Shown piece by piece: positions 46,653 to 56,962 of a stretch of DNA of 64,000 bases (the first letter of the stretch is position 1; every line of letters starts with the position of its first letter). Below the pieces are notes generated by a model that searched no databases, was not told where the DNA came from, and saw nothing but the letters and a program-made list of their open reading frames with translations. A program made the position numbers and the translations under genes. Source of the stretch: Lactifluus volemus (taxonomy: Eukaryota; Basidiomycota; Agaricomycetes; Russulales; Russulaceae); contig WTXI01000018.1 of the NCBI GenBank assembly GCA_022376515.1, forward strand, positions 124,001-188,000, read 5' to 3'.

Positions 46653-47763
46653 CTAATTGCTTAGTCCATCATCGCGAAATATTCTTTCTGCTCGGGTTAT
46701 TGTTAGCAAAGTAAGGCGGACGTTTGAATTGTGCCATACAATGATATCCAACTTGAAGTGTCGGTTAACATCGGTCACGTCCATGACCATAGGTGGGTAC
46801 TGATCCACGTCTATTGACCGACTTTCCTGTGCTTCCAGTGTTAGCTTGTGAATGTCCATCTCTGTTCAACCACGCGAACCTTGATATTGATGACAACACG
46901 TGTCCAAGCAGCGTTTTGAAGATGGTCGTATTTCTGAACATAGTCAAATTTCCATTTTACGGCTTGGTTTGAACTCATCTGGAGCAATTCGTAGATTATT
47001 TCGTATAGGCATCGGCCATGGCCGACAACTGCGAGGTGCGTGTCAGTGCTACCTTCTTTGGCCGCTTTCCATATGTGCGGGAGCACAAGTTGGGTGAGAG
47101 CTTTTTTTGAGCGCTCCGCAAGGTCAACGAGGCTCTCGCCTCCCGGGTACTTCTCATCCTCACGATTGAGCTCCGGATATAAGCCACACTTCATTTCTAC
47201 CTCGAGAGTGTCATATGGAAAAATTCTAGGAGAGCACGGTTTTCCTTCTGCAATTCCAAAGTCCAGTTCGCGAAGAAGTTCAGACGAAACGTAAGTTGGC
47301 TTCGGGTCCTTCTGTTGTTTGTATAGAGCCTGTGCGGTGGTGAATGCACGCTTCAAATCCGATGCGTAAATGGCGGTAAAGTGGGTGTCTGCGAAGGATT
47401 CTGCAAGAACTCGCGCTTGCTGTCCACGCCGTCACCGCGTTGAACGTTAGGATCTATGCTTTCGGATATCCAACCGGGACGCACGTTCATTCCTGATGTA
47501 GCATATGAGTCACGCCCAAGGGGTGGATCGCGGAACACGTACCACGCTTAGTAAGAGATGCATCTTTCCGGTCCCATGTGGGTCGCTATTGATTGTACCG
47601 GTGGGGATGAGTGACAACTGAAGGACCGCAAACAAGCTGTGGGGAAGGGTCATACCAACTTATGTGTAGACTCTGCATGACTTATCTATGGAAATTGAGG
47701 CTGTGATTTTGAATGAGAGGAGAAAGAAAAGCTCACAAAAGTGACGATGATGGAACTAGACAT
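46653..47763 (-). CDS. Phosphoglycerate-mutase-like histidine phosphatase, copy A
   Basis: Histidine-phosphatase superfamily member, substrate unknown. Exons (minus): 47737-47763, 47656-47685, 47543-47585, an 8-nt exon 47485-47492, then 47419 to about 46880. The 8-nt exon restores the family word KRGMNQARVLA. The catalytic histidine lies in exon 2 but the motif reads ISHAES where the family has RHGES, so the phosphate-binding Arg is lost. The second His is in LAVVGHG. The acid residue is in ELDFGIAEGK. The C-terminal segment (PPMVMDVTDVNRHFKLD, to a stop at 46653) is in a different frame and needs either a very short intron of about 35 nt or reflects a frameshift. Paralogous to 54933-56040. 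Confidence 0.72.
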
Positions 47764-48476
47764 GGGGGCCCAGATGTGCAGTCCAGTGTTGCGGGTGAGG
47801 GCTGACTACTTATACTGATTTGCCGCTAGATGCATACCTTGAAGGAGCCGCCGATTGAGCAGATGAATGTTTAAAAGGAGCTGTCTGCGGAAAAATGAAA
47901 AGAGTCGAAAAGTGACAGGGGACGACGACAGAAGAGGGGCAGTTTGCCGGAAAAATGAAAGGCGTCGGAAAATGGCACGGAAACGACGATTGAATAGGGG
48001 TAGCGTGCCAGAAAATGAAAGGCGTCGGTCAATGGCACGAAACAGGGAATGGTCGGATCGCTCGTGTCTAGATGATGCTCTGATAGCGGTCGGTTCCAGG
48101 CAATGAGGAGGGTACCTGCTTTACCCGTGCGGTTCGCATGATGTACATTTTTTCAGTGTTAGACCGGCGATATTGCTCTTGTGAGTAATCTAACAGCCAG
48201 ATGCGAGGCGTCGGAGAAAATGGCAAGAGTTCGGCGATTGAACAGGGGTAGTTTGCCGGGAAATGCAAAGCCGGTCGAAAAAATGGCGAACCTCGAACCT
48301 CGACCGATTCGGTTTCCGTTCCGCTGACTCCGTTCGAACTTGATTTTTGCAGGTCCTGTGAAATGACAATGACTCAGCTCCTCTTTCCAGACCTAAAACG
48401 CAAAAAAGGCGCGTATGTTAGTACTAGACGATGATGCACGTACACGGCCCTAATTCTTGAGACTAAACTAGCAACA
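47764..48476. repeat. Degenerate tandem repeats, about 60 bp period
   Basis: At about 47882-48050 and again at 48200-48285 there are imperfect units containing AAATGAAAGGCGTCGGAAAA, TGGCACG, CGACGATTGAA and GGGGTAGTTTGCC. Related units occur at about 51255-51390 and 56395-56545, in each case flanking duplicated gene remnants. No coding sense was found. The remainder of this interval has no gene. Confidence 0.65.
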
Positions 48477-48963
48477 TTAGTCGCGTGTGTCTTTCAGGAT
48501 TAGATACGGAGCAGAAGCGACTTGCCTGATAGTACTCTTGGCCTTCTCGAGCTCTTCGATCGTCTTTGTCTCCTTCAAGTGGTCCTCCTGGGCCAAATGG
48601 TGACTATTTTAGCTGAAATGACCACAACTAAGCCTTCTTTCATGAAGGAGCACAGCACAACCTCCTCTGGGAGCTTACCTGACCACTTTCCGCAGATGTG
48701 TTATATCTTCCGGCTCAGAAATACGCACTCAGTCGGTTGTACGTCTGAGTTTTCACCACTCCAGAACGCACCTCATCATACCAGTCCGGCGTTTTGCCTG
48801 GGTTCTTGCGCAGAATCTCCACGATACGGTGCCCGCTCTCGATCCCGACGCCCGTACCCGCTTTGCGACTCTGTGGATCGTCGAGCCAAGTCTCAAGCTC
48901 CTCTGCTGTCATATTGACCTGCTCTTTGAAGAGCGCTATAACTTCCGAGTCTGATTTTCCCAT
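48477..48963 (-). CDS. DUF3140 family protein
   Basis: Small protein of unknown function found in plants, bacteria and fungi. Exons (minus): 48772-48963, 48679-48713 and 48477-48603. The family core is clear: MGKSDSEVIALFKEQVNM, then TAEELETWLDDPQS, GTGVGIESGHRIVEILRK, DWYDEPEDITHLRKVV and HHLAQEDHLKETKT. This model gives 117 aa. The start at 48963 matches the usual MGKS beginning; an in-frame ATG at 49020 would add 19 residues. In the last exon a GCAAGT at 48525 could be a GC donor leading to a different C-terminus, since the tail after STIRQ does not look like the family. Confidence 0.8.
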
Positions 48964-49563
48964 CGCACTAGGAGAAGAGGATGCGTTTGAAGAGAAAGAG
49001 ACGATGGATATGTTGTTCAACAGTTGAGTTCTTGAGTTGCATTCCTATCGAAGCTGAAAGCAAAGGTATCGTCATTAGTGCGCCATATAAGAATTCCAGA
49101 CGTGGATATCATCCAATTGACATGGCTAGTCGATCAAACAAGGCTTACAGACCATTCGTCTTTGGAATATTAACGCATTGAACATACAAATAATACGAGC
49201 ATAGCTGATCGTCACTGGCAGACCATCCAATCTTGCCTTCGGATCAAATGTGAAACCCAGGGTTAAGTAAATCCAAATACAAGGGGATACCACCCAAGTC
49301 GAGTTCCCTTATATCGCCTCAGTTGCTAAGCATATCAGTGCACCACACACCGCCTTGCGGCGAGCCGTTCTATATGGTCCCCATCCTACACGACCCAACC
49401 ACTGACTGGAGCCTATCCGGATCTCTTCAGATCGTTCCCAGACCGGAGCGCATGCACCCGCATGCGCCGAAGCTCTCTCTTCCCGGAAAGAACAGACGAT
49501 GTGATCACAGAAATTTACAACTTCAACCGCACGGTCGGTGCAGCGTTGGCTCTGCTACTTCTC
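48964..49563. other. Intergenic
   Basis: No gene seen between the DUF3140 gene and the inverted-repeat element. Confidence 0.4.
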
Positions 49564-50260
49564 GCTAGCGTGAATGGAAACTAGGTTAGTACTAGGAATG
49601 GCTAGGTGAGGCTAGTCACGTTACGATTTTCCTGATGGCACTTCGCACTGGAAAGAACCTCTTAGTACTGACAATCCCAAATCATGAGCAAGACTCTCAA
49701 CAATCTAGCGCTATGACATTATCGGTCCCCAGTAGATATGTCGCAGTTGAGACGGACTACTAGCATCTTCGAAGTTAGATGTAGCACTCGGTGGTGTCAG
49801 TAAGGTTGGGGCGTCGGTCTACCATTGCTGGCAGTTGACTCCCGAATTTGTCGCTTTACGCTATGCACTCCCAGAACATTCAGCACACCCTGAAATTTAA
49901 AACTCTGAGTTAAGTTAACTCGGCTTGAATGCGTTTTACTTACAGACTTACAGTAGAATGGGTGAAATAAATCCATACTAGTACTAGACGAAACAATGAA
50001 CACTACAGTATACCTGGTTCCATGACCCAAAAAACAGGTGACATAAACACGCACTAGACGAAACAACGAACTACTGAACCCGAATTAATACCCGGTTTCG
50101 GGTCCGTAGCGCAATGGAGCGGGCCATCAGGAAAATCGCAATGTGACCATTCCTAGTAATCTAGTTTTCACGCTAGCGGGGTGGCTAGTCGCAATGGACT
50201 GATCTGCCTTGACGGACCCACCAGATTCCATTGCAAAGAACACACGTATTGGCAGGCATT
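49564..50260. mobile_element. Terminal-inverted-repeat element, copy 1 (MITE-like)
   Basis: The left end GTGAATGGAAACTAGGTTAG followed by TACTAGGAATGG (from 49570) matches the reverse complement of the right end, GTGAAAACTAGATTACTAGG then AATGG (ending 50171). The copy is flanked by GCTAGC on both sides (49564-49569, 50172-50177), which could be a target duplication. The interior carries ACTAGACGAAACAATGAAC words. Similarity with the second copy (59500-60215) continues to about 50260, so the boundary on the right may be further out. No coding capacity. Confidence 0.7.
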
Positions 50261-50404
50261 AAGCCCGATTGGTCAGTTGTTCTGTCAGAGCTGAATTGAT
50301 TAACGTTGCAAATCTCCCGTAGTTTGCGCGGGTGCTCAGTGCTTCTGATATCGGAATAATTCTTCTCCAGAGACCTCAACTGTCACAAACTTGAGCTGTC
50401 TCGG

Positions 50405-50412
50405 TATAAAAA
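50405..50412 (+). promoter_or_regulatory. Probable TATA box
   Basis: TATAAAAA lies 82 bases before the ATG of the small secreted-peptide gene, preceding a pyrimidine-rich leader (CCATTCCCTCCTTCTCTCACC), a typical highly expressed fungal promoter layout. Confidence 0.55.
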
Positions 50413-50493
50413 CTGGGGCCATTCCCTCCTTCTCTCACCAACGCCATCACCCTTGAAGCGTTTTATCCTTTAACATTACTTGCTGTGAACACA

Positions 50494-50699
50494 ATGATGT
50501 TTATGAAGACCGTCTTGGTTCTCTCTTTCGCTATTCTCGCTCTCGCTGCTCCGAGTCCACAGCTGAACGCGATTCTTTCGGACACGGTCACGGGCTTGGA
50601 AGATGCAATCGATGGTATGTCCTGTTAGAACCCATGCATACATGGTGCAAGCTTAACTGACCTAAACTAGGTGTTGCTGCGTCTCTGACTGAGAAATGA
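50494..50699 (+). CDS. Very small secreted peptide, 49 aa
   Basis: Two exons, 50494-50614 and 50671-50699, with a 56-bp GT-AG intron; too short to show in an ordinary ORF scan. The N-terminus is a clear signal peptide: charged start MMFMK, then TVLVLSFAILALAAP, with likely cleavage after the Ala residues. The mature part would be about 28-30 residues, starting near SPQLNAILSDTVTGLEDA and ending SLTEK. It has no cysteines and is likely a single amphipathic helix. A TATA box and pyrimidine-rich leader precede it. The function is unknown; options are a hydrophobin-unrelated secreted peptide, a signalling or antimicrobial peptide, or a short effector. The signal peptide, intron phase and promoter together make a real gene likely. 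Confidence 0.65.
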
Positions 50700-51574
50700 T
50701 GATGGTAGTACTTATTGAATATTTCCACCTGACGAGTTTATTGACTTTTCTGAAGACCAGCCCCATCAGGATCTGTTGGAAGTGCAGCCTCGCAGAGCCA
50801 ACGCGCGGTGACACGTTACGTGACGTGTGACCGCTTACCCGGTGATACCAGATTCGGACAGACTTGTTATCTATGGTTTCATCTTATTCCCCCATTTCCT
50901 TTCGTTTCATAACGATCCACCTTTTATTACTTCAATATTAGTTTGCCAATTATCTCAGTGAGCTTCTAGCATAAGTACTGTAACTTCTGTGTCCCACACA
51001 CCTCAGTCTTTTATCTTTCTGACTGAGCCTCAGCATTGATCTGTCGTCCAATAGGATCCACTAGTATATACATGAGGCTGATATGTTGGTTCATGGTTCT
51101 TGCATATCAGCAATGTCAGGGTCCACCTTTCACGTTGTCAATCGTTTCGCTCTGTGCCAGTGGGGATTTATTCTGTGATCTTTTTGTCGCACTACACAGA
51201 CAACATAACTTTTGTGAGATGGTCTTGATATAATAGCTGCCGTGAGCGTGTGTGAGTTCCCGGCGGGAAATGAAAAGAGCAGGAAAAATTGACATAAAAC
51301 AGAACAAACAGGGAATGGTCGGATGCTTGGATGGCGGTCTCTTCGCCCCGATGAGGAATAGGAGCCGTGCAGTCGGAGGGCATTGAGAGAGAAGCGCATA
51401 GATGCAGAGAGAGCTCATCATCAGTGCGATGGTTGCCAGTGAGAACGTCTATACTAGTAGCGCGTTTATTCCTTACGAGAGAAACGTTCTAGTTACCGTA
51501 TCGAGGACGGAAGGGGGTAACAAATTTTCGAGGAAGAACAATGTCAAGGATTAAAGGGCTCGTTAGGGGAATGA
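50700..51574. other. Intergenic with duplicated debris
   Basis: No gene. About 51255-51420 resembles 56435-56600 (GGAAATGAAAAG, GGGAATGGTCGGAT, GATGAGGAATAGGAGCCG). About 51430-51540 resembles 57825-57930 (TGAGAACGTCTATA, GTTCTAGTTACCGTATCGAG). These are pieces of the permease locus. Confidence 0.6.
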
Positions 51575-51850
51575 CGCAATGTTACGAGCTCCAAGGATCA
51601 GTGGATCGCACAAGGGATTTCGCGTGTTGGGTGGCGCATCTTCCCAGCGACATAATTGGCTCGATTGAAGCCATCAAATGATCAAATACCGGCGTATAAC
51701 GCGAGCACATACGACGCAGCCGTAGGGGGTGGGTTCTAAGTACCCGCACGCTGCGTCGTGTGACTCGTGCCCAAAGAATTTGTGAATAAATCCAAGCACG
51801 ATAGCGGAGAGCCTCTGACCTTCCTCGCATCAGCTTGGGGTAACAACAGG
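51575..51850 (-). pseudogene. Fragment of an amino-acid permease gene
   Basis: Corresponds to one internal exon of the permease at 56963-59262. Minus-strand words include VIVLGFIHKF, GYLEP and, in another frame, a counterpart of the segment after SFDGFNQANY. Frame breaks and a deletion at the middle of the exon make it non-functional. It lies directly before the Crinkler-like remnant. Confidence 0.7.
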
Positions 51851-51959
51851 TTACTATTCCCAATTGAAATGCACTTACTGTACCATCACAAAGACATGTT
51901 CCAAGTCTCAAGTCTCCGCCACGGTTCCTGGCACCAGTATTCCCACGCGTCGAGTCCGT

Positions 51960-53935
51960 GTCGCCACCCATGTCAACCACTCAAAAAGCATTCAAGTATG
52001 GTGCCTTCTTATCGATCACCAATGTTCTGCTATAGGACATCCCTTCTCAGTAATGGTATCTTCCGATGACGTTATTGAAGATTTGACGGTCAATATCAAA
52101 GAAAAGTCGCACCTTGCTAGCATTGATCCCAGTGAACTCTGTGTTTGGAAACTACACAAGCCACGTTCATCCAAGGAAGTTGTTCGCACGGGATTCCTCA
52201 CTACAGTTAAAGTCCTACAAGAGCTTTCCGAAGATGAGGACGAGAACGAGACCGCTGCTTGGCTCCTCTATCCGACCGACCTACTTTCGACTGAGGGACC
52301 GTGGCCGACGCGTAATATCCATGTCCTGGTAGAAGTCCCACCTGGTCATTCTAGATACGAATACCGTGAGTCAATGTCATCCCCTCTCAGATGATAGTAG
52401 GTTAATGTTTCGTAGCTCCAAAAAAAACGGAAGAACGATGGGGAGATGTTGGCGGACAAGTATAACAGGCTACCGGCGCCTTCCGTCGCTGCGATGCACT
52501 TTGAACTATATCTACCAGGACTAGACAGATCAATGCAACCTTCGAAAGTCTACTTTCTCTGCAACATAGATTGCGAGACAATGCCCCTTCCCTTGATACA
52601 TCCCGTCTTTGGCAACTTTCTGGACCTTGTCGCCAGATGACAAAGATTCAGATCTTCAGAGGCCACGCGGGCGCTTGCCCAAGAGATGTGCTGAGTTGAT
52701 GACTCTGAATTGCAACGACAAAGGACTTTCATGAGCTGGTTTTCAAGGACGTATGAGTACGACATGGAAACCACGGTAGGACCGCCTCCGATTGCCTCCG
52801 ATCAGCAGTTTTCCTTTCTCGAAACAGATGGACACGGTTTCGCATTGGCCGGGAAATTCGTCGTCTTCATCACTGAAGCAAATTCAAGGCCGGTAGCGGC
52901 GCGGGTGACGCCCTGTATCGAAGTATGGTCTACCGGACTAAGCTATACTTAGCTAGCAAGGATATGCAGAAGCTCGCAGGTTATTCGTGGTTGCCGGCGA
53001 TCCTTATCATTTATGAAGGTAAGGGATATATTTGCTTAGAACGTTTTGCCTGATCGCATGTCACTGCAGCAACTTGTATCAAGATTCTTGGAATCATTGC
53101 GCATCCAGATGGCCTAATCCAGACCGAGTTATTGATACCTGCCTTGGGTCTCGACTGCGACTGGCGCGATCTCCGTCAACGGGATTCGATCACTTGCTTC
53201 ATCAAGACTTTACGCAATCCCCTTGACGCGTTGGGCGACTACTACAACGACCTTAAACATTCTCTTCCCACCATCTTTTGATCGGAGAAAGAAAATATCG
53301 CACGCCATATCCACGTCAATATACGTCGGTATGGGGAAACTGTGGAGTTCAGGGTACATCAAGCTAATTTTCGATAACAGGATGGTCTTTGAGGTCGAGG
53401 AATTGCCCTGGAGTGAAAGTCTGGAGGATCCGCCTCCTACCAGTGGGCGGAGGGCAATTGTCAAATTTGTGCAACGGTACGGCAGAACTGCTCACGAGGT
53501 ACTTCATGGGAGCGGCGCCGAAGTTGTTGGGGTTCGACGATCTGGTTGACGATTGGAAATGTTGACGATGGAATACCTATCATCGGAAAACTGGGTTATG
53601 TTGGATGAGCTTCACCAGGAGAAGAGAAACGGCAACGATATCGAGACAAGGTTCAGGAGGCCGTGTCAAAACTGCACGGGGCTGGACAAGTCCACGGCGA
53701 TATACGAGGAGCCAATAGTCTTGTGCCGAGATCGAGCAGGGGTGACAAGGTCGTAGTCAAATTTATTGATTTCGATGAAGCAGGTTCGCCAGAAGTGGCG
53801 ACGTATCCTCGTTACTGGAACACGGATACTGTGAAACGTCCAAACGATGCAAGAGAGGGTTTACCACTCAAATATACCCACGACAAATTCATGGTGGACC
53901 AAATCTTTGGGGGCTGTCCATCAATCGGGACTCGG
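51960..53935 (+). pseudogene. Crinkler-like header plus protein-kinase-like domain, frameshifted
   Basis: N-terminal header resembling the ubiquitin-like header of Crinkler (CRN) proteins: VWCLLIDHQ, FSVMVSSDDVIEDL, DPSELCVWKL, then a segment ending NIHVLVEVPPG. A long middle region follows. The C-terminal kinase-like domain has a catalytic-loop word HGDIRGAN, the metal-binding word FIDFDEAG and then PRYWNTDTVKRPNDAREG. The frame is broken several times: the ATG near 51979 is out of frame with the header, TGA/TAA codons interrupt the middle (about 52640, 52950, 53280), and a base is missing near 53560 before MLTMEYL. Similar header-kinase proteins are known in basidiomycetes and chytrids; some relatives act in host or inter-fungal conflict. 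This copy is not expected to be active. Confidence 0.72.
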
Positions 53936-54932
53936 AGACGGTCACGTTATACTGCCGCGATTGCTGCTACCTCAACCCCGCTTCCGCCATCCAGACGTTG
54001 TCACCCCTACCCTGACGCTGCAGCCCTGCCGTCGCTGCTGCTGCCCCGACGCCGCCGTCACTGCCCCGCCACCCCTCCGACGCTGCCGTCACCGCTGCTG
54101 CTGCCCCAACGCCGCCGTTGCGGCGCCACCCTGCAGCCCCGCCCTCGCAGCCTCCCTATGGGTAGGGCCAGCAGGGCCGCTCATTAAATTGTCCGGCCCT
54201 GGCCCTGGCCCTCAAGGGGCCGGTCCGGGTCGGCCAGGCCCGTGGACAGTTCTAGTTGGAACACAGATATTATGTTCAATGCTTCTTGGGCGGCCCTCCA
54301 GAGCATTATGGAGACAATTAAAGGTCATGTTGCTCAGTAATGTAAATTTTTCCTGTATCTTTATCTGCTGTATGTTTTCTGAACAGGCCAACCAGTAGAT
54401 GCACAATTCTGTTCTCAAATTCTTTACATTTTCGTCCAGCTGGCTGTCACCTGTGTATTCTCTTTTCCATCCTACGTACCAGTTATAAAAGCGTTACTGT
54501 CGCTAGAAACAAAGCAGTGGTGGTGTAAGAATACCAATTATACCTGTGTGGTACCAAAGTTCAGTCTTTGCCGCTGCGCCCTCGTCTAAGTGATTTTGCT
54601 TTTCTGCTCAATGTCTTTCTGCAGTGCGCAACAGTTCTTGAAAAACTGATTTTTACTTCACAATAGGTACTGGGACCTGGATAGGCTTCTTTCGACATGG
54701 TGGAAGCGGTTGTGCAAAGTTGTCTGACGCTGGCTATTTACATCAACGTTGCCAGTCGTCCCCGAGTTTGGCAATTCCCAAGACACTGCATACGCGTGCA
54801 TGCACCTTGAATTCCAACATCTCGATTCGGTATAGCCCAACATCGCATTATTATAAGCACAAGCGTAAGGACTTCTAAGCATTGTCCGTGATGTCTTCCA
54901 ATTCTCCATTATCGGTGCCTTCCGAGTCTTCA
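53936..54932. other. C-rich insertion and spacer
   Basis: 53950-54150 is strongly C-rich on the plus strand with CTGCTGCTGCCCC-type words. It is followed by GGCCCTGG repeats and GGCCGGTCCGGGTCGGCC near 54200-54240. It is unlike its surroundings and absent from the other duplicate block, so it is probably an insertion. No gene is supported. From about 54770 the sequence again matches the 46580 region. Confidence 0.5.
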
Positions 54933-56040
54933 CTAGCAACGCTTGATTCTCTGATATGTCTCTTCTGTCAACCCTATTGTTAGCAAAGTAAGGCAGACGT
55001 TTAAATTGTGCCATACAGTGGTGTACAAGCGCAAATGACGGTTAACATCGGTCACGTCCATGACCATAGGTGGGTGCTGATCCATGTCTATTGAGTGGCT
55101 TTCCTGTGCTCCCCGTGAGTATTAGCTTATGAAAGACCATGTGTTCAACCACGCAAACCTCGATATTGATGACAATACGTGTCCAAGCGGCATTGTTAAG
55201 ATAGTCGTATCTATCATCATACTGGAATTTCCATCTTACGGCTTGGTTTGGGCTCATCTGGAGTAATTCATAGATGATTTCGTATAGGCAGAGGCCATGG
55301 CCGACAACTGCGAGATGTGTGTCAGTGCTACCCTCTTTGGCCGCTTTCCACACATGGGGGAGTAGAAGTTGGGTGATAGCTTTTTTTGAGCGCTCCACAA
55401 GGTCAACTCGGCTCTCGCCTCCCGGGTACTTCTCATCCTTACTAAGGCAGTTCGGATATAAGCCACACTTCATTGCTTCCTCGAGAGTGTCATAGCAAAG
55501 TCTTCTACGAGAGAACGGTTTTCCTTCAGCAATTCCAGAATCCAGTTCGCGAAGAAGTTCAGACGAAACATAAGTTGGCTTCGGGTCCTTCTGTTGCTTG
55601 TATAGAGCCTGTGCGGTGGTGAACGCGCGCTTTAGATCTGATGCGTAGATGACGGTAAATTGGGTGTCTGCGAAGAATTCTCCAAGAGCGCGCGCTTGCT
55701 ATCCACGCAGTCACCGCGTTGAACGTTAGGATCTATGCTTTCGGATATCGCCAGGAACGCACCTTCATTCCTGATGTAGCGTTCGAGTCAAGTTCAAATG
55801 GTTGATCGTACAACACGTACCACGCTTAGAAAGAGATGCATCTTTCCGGTCAAATATGGGTCGCTATTGATTGTACCGGTGGGGTGAGTCAAAAGAACCC
55901 TTGAAACAAGCCGTAGAGAAGGGTCATACCAGGTTATCCGTAGACTCTGCATGTCTTATCTGTGGAAATTGAGGACTCTGTGATTTTGAATGAGAGGTGA
56001 AGGAAAAGCTCACGAAAGTGACGGTGACGGAACTAGACAT
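54933..56040 (-). CDS. Phosphoglycerate-mutase-like histidine phosphatase, copy B
   Basis: Paralogue of 46653-47763. Exons (minus): 56014-56040, 55930-55959, 55821-55863, an 8-nt exon 55763-55770, then 55698 to about 55175. The exon lengths match copy A exactly. It keeps the arginine in IRHAESTDNL (family RHGES), so catalysis is more plausible than in copy A. The 8-nt exon yields KRGMKQARALG. Other family words: TVIYASDLKRAFTTAQALY, YPGGESRVDL and LAVVGHG. As in copy A, the C-terminal word PPMVMDVTDVNRHL is in another frame from TRIVINIEV, and the simple open frame ends at 55042. Either an unrecognised intron or a frameshift lies at about 55100-55170. Confidence 0.72.
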
Positions 56041-56962
56041 GTGGGATGTGCAGCCCAGTTTTGCGTGTGGGGGCCAACTACTTATACATCAGACCACTCG
56101 TTTTGGTATCTGGCGATCCATAAGTTACATGTCGATTCTTGCCCCTGTACCACATGATTCCAGTTGCGTCGAAGACCGGAGTGACGTCACTGGTAACCTC
56201 GGATCTATCCATAATACCAGAAACCAGAAACAATTTACCGGTAAATTTACCGGTACAAGAATTCAACGACAATTTATCACCGATGTTAGACCGGCGACAC
56301 AACAGTTATATGGCACTTGCTCTTGTGAAAAATTCGACTTGTGTAGTAGTAATCGCAGATGGGACGACGGATCTAACAAGCGCAGACTGAGAATGAATGG
56401 CGTCAGAGAACTTGAATGGCAGGGTTCGGAGATTGAACAGGGGTAGTTCAAGTTGCCCGGGAAATGAAAAGGGTCGGAAAATAAATGGAGACAGGAAATG
56501 GTCGGATTGCTGATACCGCCGTGCGCCCCTGATGAGGAATAGGAGCCGCGCAGTCGGAGGACATTGAGAGCGAAGCGCATGGCCGTGGACAGTAATGAAC
56601 GAACATCAAAGACTCGTCATCACGGTTATGACAAAGGGGTACAGGATCAGGCGGCGGAGGGAGTAGGTTAGACGCGGCGTTGGCTGCTAGGGCGATTCGG
56701 GGTGTCGTAGAACATCACTACATATTCCTCCATCACGTTAATTCATCACGAAAGAAAGATGGATTAGGTCCTAATAGATCGATAGACTTTGAACCAATGA
56801 TGAGCTGAGGTCAGACACGATAGGAAAAGCAATAAATGTATGTGCATATATGCAGGGACAACATGCAGTATTATACTGCCAAAATGTCAGCGCATCATAC
56901 AGCCATAGTGGTACAATGAAATCTTTGGAACCTACACAAAGTCAACGTGCATTTGTGACAGA
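56041..56962. other. Intergenic with repeat units
   Basis: Contains units related to the 47.9-48.3 kb repeats at about 56395-56545 (GGCGTCAGAGAA, GATTGAACAGGGGTAGTTCA). No gene seen. Confidence 0.5.

Noticed and set aside
53936..54420. Long plus-strand open frames through the C-rich stretch (about 174 and 183 codons)
   Set aside because: Openness follows from base composition (few stops in CCG/CTG words); the two frames overlap and neither has a domain.
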